From positions 4,650,001 through 4,714,000 of the forward strand of contig NC_045132.1 of assembly GCF_007655135.1 (NCBI RefSeq): 64,000 nucleotides of DNA, in the 5' to 3' direction. Below, in pieces: positions 25,153-37,945 of the stretch. The position numbers were made by a program, and so were the translations under genes. The notes under the pieces were generated by a model. That model ran no database searches. It worked only from the letters and a program-made list of their open reading frames with translations, and was not told where the DNA came from. Each line of letters starts with the position of its first letter. Position 1 is the first letter of the stretch. This DNA is from Punica granatum. Its lineage: Eukaryota; Streptophyta; Magnoliopsida; Myrtales; Lythraceae.

Positions 25153-26430
25153 TTTGAATTATTACAATATATTTCAATAATTAGGCTACTTATGAAACAT
25201 TAATGATGAGCACCCTATACATACGGAAATATTATAAATCAATTGGGTAGTATATATATTTAAGAAGATTTGCTTAATGGAAAATGAGATCTTATTTGAA
25301 AATACGAAATCAAGATTTATATATATTTTTAAGATATGATGGAAAAATTATTAATTAACAAAAATTTGATAAAAGAAAAGAAATTACAATAATAGAAAAT
25401 TTATTTAAAGGATAAATAACTTCTATATGACCTTTTCATCTCTTCTGTTTTTCTTATTTCAATAATTAGATAGCGAGAAAAGCGATGTCTTAAAACTCGG
25501 CCTAGGTGTGATTCTACAATTTTCACTGGATTGTGGGTCAACTGGTTCAACCACCAATTATAAGAAATTATATGATTTGATTATATTTAGAACCACTAAG
25601 AAAGTCATCCATCATATTTCGCATTTGAATATGGAAATAGAATTATTTGACTATTATATAAAGACTATAAACAATATGAAAATAAGTATTTGAATATTAA
25701 GGGTTTTAATTTTAAAAACTACTTTGATGTGAGATCAGTTTGCAATATAAAACTGAAATTTAAAAAATATATTTGCATATATTCGAATTTGTATATCTAG
25801 CATTTTGGTTATAAAATATAGTAAAACTTGGAAAAAAATATATTTTTTTCTCAGGGCTATTGGTCCGACCTAGATATTGAGTCATTAAGGTCGAACACCC
25901 AGAGTTTAAACAAGGACAAAGATTGAAATTGTTTTTTTTTTAAATGTGAAAATTAAGAAAAACTTATTATGGTTATTCTAGCAAAAATTTTTTTAAAGAA
26001 AATATTATTTTCTTGGAATAATTGGTTCGGTTATAAAGATATGATCATTAGGTCGACGGATGAATCAAATTATGCGCTACCTATCCGACTCGGTACTTTT
26101 TTTAATAAGGGAGGTCCATGGTCTAATACAATGAAAGTGAAATCCTAATAGTTAATAAAGGGCACCGACGGTCCACTACGAGAATCGAATCTAGAAAGAT
26201 GGTTGAGAGGTGATGGTATATGTCACCACACTACACCCTTTTTCTCAAATTTGGACGGGTTGTAAAACATGAAAAAAAATGATGAGATTTTTTCAAAAAA
26301 ATGAAAATTTGTAATATATATTTCCATATATATTTCACCATGAGAATCGAACCTACAAACATGGTTGAGATACGAGGGCGTGTGTCGTCACACTACACCT
26401 TCTCTCTCGAATCGAGACGGTTTTTAAAAT
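25153..26430. other. Intergenic, AT-rich, repeat-derived
   Basis: No gene seen. From about 26100 the sequence carries a partial copy of the unit that is duplicated at 26431-27590, including a GAGAATCGAACCTACAAACA motif. Confidence 0.45.
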
Positions 26431-27590
26431 GTGAAAAATTATGGATTAATGAAGGATACCGATAGTCTTACCACAGGAATTAAACCTAGAAACATGGTTG
26501 AGAGACGATGATATGTATCATTACACTATACTTCTTTCACAAATTGGGACACATTTTACAATATGAAAAGAAAACGATGAGATTTTTTCAAAAGAAAAAT
26601 GGAAATTTGTAATATATATTCCACCATGAGATTCGAACCTAAAAACATACTTGAAAGGTGACGATGTATGTCATTATAGTATAACCTCTTTCTCGAATCA
26701 AGAAAGATTTTAAAACAGAAAATTGAATGGTAGTAATATGTGTATATATATATATGTGTATATATTTCATTGTGAAAATTGAACCTATAAAGACGGTTGA
26801 GAGGTGAGAATGTATATCATTACATAATACAATCTTTCTCGAATCGAGACGGATTTTAAAATCTAGAGAAAGATGATTTTTTAATAGAATTTTTTTAAAA
26901 AAAAAAAGAGGGGTGGAGCGAGTGGGAAGAGTTCCCCAACTCGTCCCCTCCATTTGACGCATATGTTTTTATTTTAAAACGTGAAAAACTATGGATTAAT
27001 GAAGAACATTGATAGTCTCAACACGGGAATTGAACCTAGAACATGATTGAGAGATGACTGTGCGCGTCATTACACTATACTTCTTTTTCAAATTGGGACG
27101 CATTTTAAAACATAAAAAAAAATGATGAGATTTTTTCAAAAGAAAAATAGGAATTTGTAATATGAATTTCACCATGAGAATCAAACCTAAAAACATGGTT
27201 GAGAGGCGACGATGTATGTTATCATAGCAAAACCTCTTTCTCGAATCAAGAAGGATTTTAAAACTGAAAATTGAAAATTAGTAATATGTATATAAATAAA
27301 TAAATACATATATATCACCATGAAAATCGGACCTACAAACATGATTGAGAGGTGAGAATGTATGTCATTACAGTACACCTTCCTTTTCGAATCGAAACGG
27401 GATTTTAAAACGTAGAGAAAGATGATTTTTTTAATTGAAAATTAAAAAAAGAAAAGAAGAGGGGGAGGAGCGAGTGAGGTTTTAAAACTTGGAGAAATAT
27501 TTTTTTAAATTGAAATTAAAATTTTAAAAAAAAACCAGAGGGAGGAGCGAGTGGGAAAAGGTCCCCAACTCGCCCCTCCATTTGACGGAC
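26431..27590. repeat. Diverged tandem duplication, unit about 550 bp
   Basis: Unit 1 (26431-26980) and unit 2 (26981-about 27590) both begin GTGAAAAA(T/C)TATGGATTAATGAAG. They then share, in order, ATGATTGAGAGATGA-like, GATGAGATTTTTTCAAAAG, CTCTTTCTCGAATCAAGAA and GAGGAGCGAGTGGGAA motifs. Within each unit a shorter sub-repeat recurs, containing a B-box-like reverse motif near GAATCGAACCTA. Related single copies lie at about 26100-26430, 36590-36720 and 59700-59800. Confidence 0.8.
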
Positions 27591-28034
27591 CGGTCTTTAT
27601 TTTTTTATTTTTATGAATTTCATTCAGACAAGAAACCCTTCATAAATAAGCAACATAACCCACCAAAACTGACCCTAGAGTCCACCCTTCCTCGAATCGT
27701 CAATCCAAAAATTCCTTTAATCCTTTATAATAAGTATTAAATTAATGTTATATAATAAATTATAATTATGATAATTAACATATTCAAGTTCATATCTGTG
27801 TTGATGTTGATGTATTAACTTTCTCAGATTGTAGGCCTAATATTTGCTCTTTTCTCGTCCTTCCCATCAACCAACTTCAATCTGCCATCAAATCATATCT
27901 GGAAGTTCAACAAATCAACCCTTATATTAGAAAAAAAATATTATGTATACTATCATTTGAGGCGATAAAAATGCCTTTACATATATAGCACATACTAATC
28001 GTCATCTGGGGAGTATATGAAATCTCACATCTTA

Positions 28035-28361
28035 GATAATTTTCTTCTGTTATTTTTTCCCCAATGGTTGGGAGTATCACATGTCATCGTATCAGGAAAG
28101 AGTCCTACTCTCTTTACACATGACGAAATTCTTTGGTTGGAGCGGCGAATGAGCGGAAGTATGACTAACCTCTTTTTAGACCTGAAGACAGTGGCATTCT
28201 GGTACGATGCCGGGGCTAGGGCAGCCGATTTTGGCATTCTGGCATGCATGGAGAAATTTTAGCTCCTTAATTAACAGCCTTCGAGGAGTCGAACCGGTAA
28301 CCTCAAACTTCAAGAAAGGTCGCCGCCTTACCAACTTAGGCCACAACTCTTGGTGATAATT
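28035..28361 (-). mobile_element. tRNA-derived SINE
   Basis: On the minus strand the head reads AGAGTTGTGGCCTAAGTTGG (A box, complement of 28331-28343). About 35 bases later comes GGTTCGACTCC (B box, complement of 28285-28295). The body runs toward lower coordinates and ends in an A-rich tail near 28042-28060. The 7-mer GATAATT flanks both ends (28035-28041, 28355-28361) and is a plausible target-site duplication. An open frame at 28017-28262 lies inside the SINE body and is not considered a gene. Confidence 0.75.
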
Positions 28362-30282
28362 AAGAGAAAAACGTACTTACTAATTGTAGAATAATGTCAA
28401 TTAAAGACCATATTGTATTTGGCTTGCCCAAAGAAAAGAAAGACAATGTATGTGAACTATTCCTTTGAAGCTCTAACCTATTAAGTCAAATAGTTTTTAT
28501 TTTTTTGGTGAATTTGTCAAAAAATCTAAACTATGTTGAGCTGTTGTTTAGTGATACAAGTAAGCAACTTGGTCCTGTGGGAAAAGAATAAATATGGAAT
28601 TCACATTGATATAGTAAATGACAAGCCAAACATTCTTGTGGGCCAAATATAAATAATCCCATCACAAGAGAGGCCAAATATAAATAATTCAACCGACGAG
28701 GAAACTATAATCTGATTAAGCCATTTAATTTGCCTAAATCATAATTTGATGTTACGATGCCCTTGGAGGCCAGATGCAGCCGGTTTCGGCATGCATGTCT
28801 TCGACATTCAGAAAAACACGAGGGTATAATAAAAAAATTTAATGAGATAAAAAAAAATTCATATGATGATGTTGATGGTATATCTATCTATCTATCTATC
28901 TATCTATACTAACAAAAGTTCCCAGTTTTGTGCTTTTTGGGGGAGATTGCGCGATATTTCTTCGTTTTACATTGTTTTAATAACTTTTCTTCAATAATTC
29001 ATTTTTTTATTATATGTTTTACTCTATTGTTTTTGGAAACTGCGAGAAGGATTTCATACTCACGCGATATTTGTTCGTTTTATATTATCTTAATAACTAC
29101 AATAAGTTATCTTTTATTATGTATTTTACTCTATTTATGATTAATAATTTTTTTAAAAAAATTGTTCGTATGTCTACTTTGCTTTATTAGGTAGTTCAAA
29201 ATTTAAAAATATATATAATTATATATACATCTATTATTTCCTTTTCCAAACTCAATATCTCGTACCTTCCCCAGCGGAGTGATGTAAATGCAGAAATTGA
29301 TCAGTAGGCTCGGTTTCTTTGCTCCAGCATTGTTTTTGTTCATTAAAATTTTATTGTTCCTTCTTGGTTTAATTCATTCAGATTGTAGTCATTAGTCTTT
29401 CCGTATATCATTTTCAAATCTTAACGGAAAATGTATTTTGCAGCAGCATCATTATTTTGATTGTTATTATTTTCAATCAAACTTGTGTTTTACTTTGTTC
29501 ATCTTTGATGATCTTTTGCTAGATCCTATAACTAAAAATGAAGACGCAACGAGTAAATACATTTTTATACTCATAAAAAGAATTTATAATAGCAACAGGT
29601 ACCTTTTTAAAATCTTGAACAAGACAGTTAAAGAACTAGTAAACTATCAATTTAGTCTCTGAGTTATGTAAGTTGCATCACTTTGTCCCGTGCATAAGCT
29701 CAGCATCACTTTGGTCCCTAGGAACATCTATTTGGTCCATGTACCATCAGGTTAGTCCTTTATAACATAAAGTTGGTCCCAAAAACATCAAGTTAGTTTT
29801 TTGTAACACCAGTTGGGTCCTTAAAGAACATCAAATCGATTCCTCTATCCATCTCTGTTAGATTTTGACGAAAAATGAAAGAAACATCAAAATAGTCATT
29901 ATGCCCCTTTTCCTCCAATTTTGAATTTTCTCTCTCATTTCCTTGTCTATTTCTCCTTAAATCTTGCAGTATTCTGATGTCACTTAAAATGAGTTTTGCT
30001 TTGGGTCTGTAAGTGGAACGATTGTATCTATATGAGTTTTGCTCTCGTACCAAACCATGAGTATCACTATAATATGAGTTCTGCTTGATCATAAAGGGAT
30101 GCTTTTCGGTTGGCTCAAATCCTGTTATGAAATAAAGCTTTTTCTTCCCTCCAGGATGTTGTTTACATGCATGTGTAGAGTAAATGAGTGAGCTCTATTA
30201 TAATAACGCATGTGTAGGTTGGCTCTCTTTCCATACATCTAGATGTGAGGAAATGAACCACATTGGTTTTGCATTTATACAG
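28362..30282. other. Intergenic with simple repeats
   Basis: A (TATC)n microsatellite occupies about 28879-28908. From 29650 to 29860 a short motif with the sense of TTTGGTCC and ACATCAAGTTAGT recurs at about 30-base spacing. This resembles the subterminal repeats of long-inverted-repeat elements, but no partner arm was found. No gene seen. Confidence 0.4.
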
Positions 30283-30498
30283 GCCGAGAAGAAGGATGTG
30301 GTTGGCTTGCAGGAACAGGTAACTAGGCCATCTCTTCTCACATTCATTCCTCATTCCTCATTGAGTTGTGTTGCATCAATAATTGATATGTGATATTAAT
30401 CATGTGTACAGGTTTTTGTTAGGAAAGTGATCGAACTGCATGATAAGTACCTTGCCTATGTAAATGAGTGTTTTCAGAACCACACTCTGTTCCACAAG
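30283..30498 (+). pseudogene. Two-exon fragment of CULLIN1
   Basis: Exon A (30283-30318) encodes AEKKDVVGLQEQ. Exon B (30412-30498) encodes [20 protein letters not shown] then FQNHTLFHK. Both are in the same frame and separated by a 93-base intron with AG/GT borders intact. This is the plant CUL1 segment in the central cullin repeats, upstream of the region that binds RBX1. No flanking CUL1 exons are found on either side, so it is an isolated genomic (not retrotransposed) duplication fragment, perhaps captured by a transposon. It cannot make a functional cullin. Confidence 0.85.
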
Positions 30499-30600
30499 GT
30501 TTGTGTTTTGCATAAAAATTACGGATTGCAATCACGCATCACAGTCTAAAAATAAGTTTGAAAATAAGTTTTAGGAAATAAGTTAACAAACAAATATTAA

Positions 30601-30847
30601 AATAGAAAAATTGCACCACGCATCACAGTCTGAAAATAATTTTCACAGCACATTATATTATCAGGTCCAGGTGGGACCCAAATACTGAGTAAGCACTGCC
30701 AAATTGGCACCGTTTGTCCAAATAACGTGCCACATCAGCTTTCCGTCCATCAGTTGACGGAAATGATGCACGGTGAAAATTTTCAAAATTTTTGTGATGC
30801 ACCATATTAATTTTTCGAAATATGATGCATGGTGTCATTTTCTTATT
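30601..30847. mobile_element. Probable MITE with imperfect inverted ends
   Basis: AATAGAAAAATTGCACCACG at the left matches, imperfectly, the reverse complement of the right end (AATAAGAAAATGACACCATG). Both continue into GCATCA. The middle contains GTGCCACATCAGC and GTCCATCAGTTGACGG, similar in style to the Mutator-type elements in this window. No clear target duplication was found. Confidence 0.5.
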
Positions 30848-33602
30848 TTTTTTATTTGCAAATGACAAATTTGTACCTATTCTAGTACTTCTTTTCAGTT
30901 AAAAATTCTTTTAGCATTCAAGCCATCATACATATATATAAGTCTCTAATTCAAACTTATAATTCATTCAAAGAAGTCACATTTTGGTAGATGTAATTTT
31001 TGAAAGATGCCATATTTTGGTAGATGAGGGAATATAAGTAAATTAAGTGATTTTTTTAAGTTATTCATATTATGTGAAAAGAAGCAAACTATGTGATTTT
31101 TAGAGTTACTGATATTTTCCACGTAGGCAACTGTTTACCATATCAGCGCGTTAACGGCCCCGTCAACAATTTTGATGACTCAATTAACTAATTAATAGAT
31201 AAGGGAAACGGAGAAAAACGTTATGATTTTTCAGGTAAAAAAATTGATAGATTAAAAAATTTTATGAAAGTAATTGAATTTTTGGGCTATTAACCCTACA
31301 TAAATCAAATCCAATGGATAGTAATGAATTAGGAGGGAACCGTTGATTTTCATACATTGGTTTGAACTAAGAGAAATTGGAGTCCTAACCTTCTCGCAGA
31401 GAGATCGTGGGCATGGAGACCCAAGCTGGAGCTCTGTGAGCTCTGTGGTCGGCTCGTGATGAGCCTCACTTGAGAGCTCGACCCAGATCTGGGCATCGAG
31501 CTCTCTACAAGCTCGAGGCCAGAATATTGTTAAGGCCTGGTCAATTTTGTTGTGTATAAGCCCAACACATTTTGCATTGTTTTGATTATTTCTAAGCTTA
31601 TTAATCGAGATGATCAAAGATTTTTTCCGTCTCAAACCGCTATATACATTCATACATACATACATATATATATATATATATCCAAGTGGATTGCGTCAGT
31701 GACTAAGTCCGAGTTTCCAGTCCTCATAGATGCGCTTATCGCATTCTAGCCTCGGGCATTGACGCAGTCACACTTGTGGAAAATGAATGACGACAAAAAT
31801 AAAAGAAGATAAGGAAATGATAGAGAGATCGAAAGAAAGAGACTGGAAATTATGAAATGGTCATAGGTTTCACTCTCGAAACTTGGACCATTTCTCTCTC
31901 TTTTCGACAGCCATGAATATGTCCATGTTGTTGTATATATATCTACTAGTATGTACGAGAGTGCATATACATATATACGTATAGCTCTGATGAATTCAAA
32001 TATTATCAGGAAAAAAGACCTATAATTTCAAATTTAGTCGGGTATGAGTGGAGCGTTATTCATATACCTTCTATCTGGTCCCCTGCTTTCCGAGACCCAG
32101 AACACTTATCTAGTTATTTGTTACAACGTGGCGCATAATGGTTCCACTCGAGAGTTAGGTGTTAACATATTTTGCAGAAATTAAAGTAATTATCCTTTTA
32201 CCAATGATACTACGAGAGCTACTCTTGATGTCTCTAAATTGTATTTATTGACTAATAATAGTTGATAAAGCGACAATAATTTTTTTATCATACAAACAAT
32301 AACATTCATCTAACTTAGCTTAGTTTCTCTAAATTGCATTTATTGACTTAGAATTCTTTTTTTTTGGGGGGTATAAAACGAGAATATTGATTGCAACATG
32401 ATTTAGGATAGTTGTTTGACATGAAGTACCAGAAAAACATGTGGAGGTTATTATACCATAGTACAGCTGGACACATAGTTTAGAGCTCCCTAATCATATC
32501 AATCCTCTTTTTTGGTGTACATCCTAATATCTGAAAGTTAATGATTCTCAACTAATTTAGTTTGAGTCGAATTAATCTACGAAGGAATAAAACTTTCCGG
32601 GCATGAATTTTTTTCATTAATAAAAATCAAATCTAATTTAAAGGAAATAAGTGTTGAATCGAGAAAATTTTAAATAATGTAGTGAAAAAAAATCTATAAG
32701 ATTTTTTCAATTAAGAAAATTTATCACAATTAATCGAGTAATTAGCACTTATTATTTAGTTTATTATAATTTAATTGGTCATTCCTCAAGTCACATGGCG
32801 AGATAAGATCAGTCTAAAATCTCACGTTGAACCGCTGAAATCAACCCACATTAATACCTTCTTCTTCTTTTTCTGCTAAATAACCCGCGTTAGCACCATA
32901 TGACTTGTTTTCTTCCCCAACCAGATAAAAGATATCAGCGTACGAGGCAGTTTTTTTTTTTTGTCCTCATCCTGGATTAGGGTAGCATTTTGCTATTTTC
33001 CTTTTCTATGTTTAATTCTCCTCAATGTAAATTTCCGATTCATTAATAATCAATAAAACGTTAATTAATCCGAGCAAAAAAAGTCAATTAATAATTTGAA
33101 AAGAGCAATAATTATCGAGGATCTATTATCTATTAAAATATATAAAAGTTGAAGAGCACGATGGGGACACACTGTCTAAATCTTGGTTAGCAAAATTCTT
33201 AATTTCAGGTTGAATGATTTTACATTTCATTACGAAACCCTCATTGTTTTGAATTTTCAAATAATCGGGAAATAAAAAAAATTTAAAAAGAAAAAGAAAA
33301 AAGGGAGACGTGGCTTAATTATAAAGTTCGGTAATATTTTATTTAAGGAAAAGACTATTATAATTTCTTGAAACATTAAATGATAGCGCTGAAATAAAAA
33401 TATTAATTCAACTTTTTCAGTGAAGTTCTTAGGTTGCTTAAGTATATTGAACAACACATAAGTGTAATTTGAAGATCTTAACTAATTTTTTTTTGAATAA
33501 TTAGGAAAATTATGGAATGTTAATGATGAGCACACATTATGGAAAGGAATTCTAAATCAATTAAAGGATTTACTAGTTTACTTGCAATTGAGAATTAGAA
33601 AA
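30848..33602. other. Intergenic, no supportable gene
   Basis: Contains short (TA)n and CATA runs near 31650-31680 and a GC-richer block at 31370-31530 rich in GAGCTC. The minus-strand open frame at 31252-31665 has no recognisable domain. Confidence 0.4.
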
Positions 33603-33885
33603 TTTGACATTCCAACTATTCACCACCTGAGCCAATAGTTGGAAAATTCCTTTTACAACTCTTTCTTTATAATAATTTTTAGGCAAATCCACGTGTCAAC
33701 ACCATAGTGATATGGATCAATTTTAATTTGAAAAAATTGATGGAAATTACAGTTAAAAATTTGATATTCCAGTGACGCACCACCTAAGCCAATCTTTGGA
33801 AATTTCTTTTAATCTCTTTCTAATTAATAAATTTTTATATAAATTCACGTGTCAATACCATAGTGATAAGGACCAGTTTCAATTA
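33603..33885. repeat. Tandem duplication, period about 167 bp
   Basis: TTTGACATTCCA (33603) recurs as TTTGATATTCCA (33770). Both copies continue through CACCACCT(G/A)AGCCAAT, CTCTTTCT and ACGTGTCAA(C/T)ACCATAGTGA. The second copy ends next to an (ATT)n run at about 33886-33906. Confidence 0.8.
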
Positions 33886-34288
33886 TTATTATTATTATTA
33901 TTATTATATCAAAGTGAAACCAAATAAATAAAATAAAATAATTAATTAATTAAATTGCTGGCAGCCTTTCTTTACTTTCCAATTGAGTCTCTTCCATGCA
34001 AGCAAGTCGACTAATCAACGCCAGAAGTCAATGGAGAAGTCTTTTATTCTTTTTCTTCGGTGTGTACTTAAGGTTAACGGATCCTACCAAAACAGGTCGA
34101 TCCGGATTGGACCATTGTGCAATAAAACTTTCATAATTAAATTTTATTTTCATTTACAAGACTCGTCTTTAAAATTTTATTTAATTAGAACAAATACCAA
34201 GTCGCTTGATCAATCCTCGTAATATGGACAATCCTTTAATAAGTTGTTTCATGGTTAAGAAGTTTGACCATTGCATAGAACTTATAAT

Positions 34289-36175
34289 ATGGTTCCGAGT
34301 TTTCAGACTTCCCCTCAGTCATCCCAACCAGAGAGCCTCTCTTCCTCCTTGTATCGAAGATCTTCTTTTGTTCTTTCTTCTCAAGCAAGAATGCTCGAAA
34401 GATGCTCGGGCTTGTGCCGGGGGAACCTGACTGTTGGAGCTACTCAGAATATCAGAATTATCCTCCTGTTCTTTAGCTTCGCGACTATCCTTGTCCTACT
34501 CGAGACTACGGGGTATTCCAGTACGTTCCGGTCGACGGAGAATAAATCCGCCAAACTCCGCAGCCAATTTTACTACTTTGGCAAGCATGTTGAGCCCTAT
34601 CGAGCCGTAAAAGAAGTCTCATCAGCAGAGTCAACTCCTGTGATATCGGCGTCAACCCAGACCTCGAGCTTGGTCTCGAACCCGAACTCATATCAGGCAC
34701 TCAACATATCGAAGATTTTAGCAGACGAAGAGGATCAGGGAACAGATGGTGAGGAACAGCCTATCCTTAACCCTGGTGGATCATATAGGCTTGGCCGGAA
34801 GATATCGAACTGGGATCAACTACGAGCCGAGTGGCTTAAAAACAATCCAGGCCGCCCAAAGGTTGTGGGGTCCGGAAACAAGCCCAGGGTGTTGCTTGTC
34901 ACGGGGTCATCCCCAGGACCGTGCGAGAGCCCAATCGGAGACCACCTCCTTCTGAAGTCCATCAAAAACAAGATAGACTACTGCCGTCTTCACAGGATCG
35001 AGGTCTTCTACAGCATGGCGGTCCTCGAGGCGGAGATGGGCGGGTTCTGGTCCAAGCTCCCATTGATCAAGGAGCTGATGCTGGGGAACCCGGAGGCGGA
35101 GTTCCTTTGGTGGATGGACAGCGACGCCCTGTTCACCGACATGGCCTTTGAGGTGCCATGGGAGAGGTATATATAATGATATATCCACATACCGAACCTT
35201 ACGTACATGAACTTTTATTTCCATGACTTTATCGTTGGAAACAATTACGTGTCTCTCCTGATCGAAAACTACCCGACAATTATTCCCAGGTACAGAGATT
35301 ACAACCTCGTATTCCATGGGTGGAGCGAGAAGGTGTACGAAGAGAAGGACTGGATCGGGCTGAACACGGGGAGTTTCTTCATCAGGAACTGCCAGTGGTC
35401 CCTCGACTTGCTTGATGCCTGGGCACCGATGGGTCCCAAGGGCAAGGTACGCATAAAAAATAAAGATCAATTCCATTCCGCACATACTAAGTGCTGATTT
35501 CCACGTAAAACTAATAATTACCCGCGATTACCGAAGCAATTAACCTATCAAACGTGTTTTTTGGGTCTCACCGTATTCGCATACTCCTTCCATATCGAAT
35601 GTCAAGTTCCTAATCCTAAAATACATATGTTTATGAACAGGTGAGAGAGGAGGCAGGGCAGCTCCTAGCGAAAGAGCTCAAGGGCAGGCCTCCCTTCGAA
35701 GCCGATGACCAATCAGCAATGGTCTACCTTCTAGCCTCTCAGAGACACATATGGGCCGACAAAGTTTACCTAGAAAACTCATACTGCTTGCACGGTTACT
35801 GGGACTTTCTGGTCGACAGGTACGTATCCGATAATCTCAATTTTCTTTATTGTTCGTTTTGAAACAATTCTCTGATCCAGCAAATGCATTGATGCCTTCT
35901 CCAGGTACGAGGAGATGATGAACAAGTACAGGCCAGGCCTCGGGGACGATAGGTGGCCCCTGGTGACGCACTTTGTAGGGTGCAAGCCATGTGCCAGTTC
36001 CGGGCACTACCCAGCCGAGCGGTGCCTCAGGCAGATGGACCGGGCTTACGGTTTTGCGGATAATCAGGTCATGAAGGGTTATGGGTTCGTTCACTTATCG
36101 CTAAGTAGCAGAAGGATGAAGAGGATTAAGGATATAAAGGTGAAGTCTTCATCCATTGAGAAGAGTGTCAATTAA
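34289..36175 (+). CDS. GT34 glycosyltransferase, xyloglucan 6-xylosyltransferase-like
   Basis: Golgi type II membrane enzyme. GT34 members add alpha-1,6-xylose to the glucan backbone of xyloglucan (XXT clade) or alpha-1,6-galactose to mannans. Four exons, 34289-35166, 35290-35446, 35641-35819 and 35905-36175, join in phase to 494 residues. The start is the ATG giving MVPSFQTSPQ. A cytoplasmic tail of about 55 residues is followed by one membrane anchor (IRIILLFFSFATILVLLETT, about 55-74) and a variable stem. The catalytic domain begins near KPRVLLVTGSSPGPCESPIG. The metal-binding DXD is WWMDSDALF (D277-D279). Downstream are HGWSEKVY, GLNTGSFFIRNCQWSLDLL, FEADDQSAMVYLL and HFVGCKPC, all diagnostic. 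Donor and acceptor specificity cannot be read from sequence; the overall match favours the XXT group. Intergenic on both sides, no linked pathway genes. Confidence 0.94.
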
Positions 36176-37070
36176 TTAATTTAAATCAGTAATTTGTCTT
36201 ACATTAAGAATTGTAATTAGCTGTCGTGTGACACATGCAAGGCGAGGTTAATTTTTGAGTTCTTGCTCGTGTTATGAATCCTCCATTTTTTTCCCTGTAA
36301 CTAATTCCAAATAAATAAATTATATTTTTTTCTCTTATGGATAAAGAATTTTACATATAGTATCAGGGATTTAGAATCCACTAAAAGCACTTTATGACGA
36401 GGTATAATCTTTTGATGAGTCGGCGAGATATAATTTGACTTTATAAATATAATTAGTTTCAACCGATAGGTTGAAATTGTAGTGTCTTGCAGGGGGGGAA
36501 GAACTTGTTTTCCACAAGATAATGTATTCAACCATTAACCACAAAGTAGTGCAATTGCAACAATAATAGAAAGATAGTCTTATTACATTTTTTTTTCGGT
36601 TATAAAGAAGACCAAAAGTTTAATACAATGAACGAAAAATCTAAATAGCTAATAAGGGGCACAGGTAGTTTTACTAGGTATCGAACCTACGACCTCTAGG
36701 TTAATAGGTGAGATTAAAGATTTAGATAATAGACAATGCTATGTGATGCATCTATTAAAGATTTAGATAGTAAACCTAATTAAACTCGTCTAACTGGGGT
36801 GGATAGGTCCCCAGATTGAAGCAAATCATTTGTACAAAACTAGTTTGAGATGTGATCAATTTTGATAGAGAAGGGAAGTCGCACAACCGGTGTGATATAT
36901 ATCGAATATCCTTATTGTGTATATACACACACAATTTAAGAGAAGGAAGTATGAAAAATTAGTCTAAACATTTGATCTGTCCGAAAATTGATACCCAAAC
37001 ATCTCAATTAACGAGAATAATTGTTTGAATATATTATAAAAATAATTCCATAAACATAAATGCTTTATTT

Positions 37071-37121
37071 GAGATGGTTCGGCATCTCCTTCTTTTAAAT
37101 AAGATCTTGGATTCGATTATT
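37071..37121 (+). mobile_element. SINE-like head
   Basis: GAGATGGTTCGGC (A-box-like) and GGATTCGATTATT (B-box-like) are spaced as in tRNA promoters. The segment resembles the one at 19517-19571. Confidence 0.4.
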
Positions 37122-37902
37122 ATGAATAAAGAAAATTTATGAAACTTGAATTAGTGGAAATCCATTAAACTTCCAAATGTCAAATGATATAGAAGGAAAA
37201 AAAATCGAATAAAATAACTTTCATCATTTTGCCACTCCATTTCCCTGTCTCCTCTTTTTTCTCGCACTCTTTGGTCAATATAATGCGCATCCCTCTCTCT
37301 TTTTCTATTTCTTTCCCTAAGTTTTAGAATATTTTGGCTTTATTATTTAATATTAGATGAATATTTACAATATAAACAATTCAGTCAATATGATTTTATT
37401 AAAGAGTATATATCAGTTAGGACTCTAATCAATGCAATTAATTTGTTTGAATTAATCAATAAAATAAAATGATATTTGAGTTATAAATTTCTTACGTAGA
37501 TTGGCTGATTGGGTTTATTGTCTAGCATAAATGAAAAGATGGGTTAATTGCCCAATCAGCAACAATGCTGTTGACAAATTAGAGAACTATCAAACCATTC
37601 AAATGTTGCAATAAAATACTTAGTTTCAAAAGTTTGCAAAAACGTGATTCTCATCTACTGTTTGCATTTCCTAAACATTTATTTTCGTTAAATCTGGATA
37701 TTTCTGAAGTGCTGAGAGATGAACCACATTGGATAATTTCCAACATCTATTGAGGTCATCATCAAGGATTACTGTCTTCAAAAACCCTTTTTACAGTTCT
37801 CAGTATTCAATGGTGACTTATGCTATCGATCTATTTACTCATTTAGTGGCGTTGCGAACATATGTCTTTCGGATTTATCTTTCTGGGAGATATTGGCCAC
37901 GG

Positions 37903-37945
37903 ACACACACACACACCCACACACACACACATATATATATATATA
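37903..37945. repeat. (CA)n(TA)n microsatellite
   Basis: Compound dinucleotide run with CA repeats interrupted by a single extra C, passing directly into a TA run. Confidence 0.9.

Noticed and set aside
28017..28262. 81-codon plus-strand frame
   Set aside because: Lies inside the SINE body on the opposite strand.
34907..35485. 192-codon minus-strand frame opposite the GT34 gene
   Set aside because: Antisense shadow of the GT34 coding exons, which carry clear family motifs.
35207..35497. 96-codon plus-strand frame within the GT34 gene
   Set aside because: It is intron 1 read through into exon 2; the true junction is 35166/35290, as the GT34 family alignment requires.
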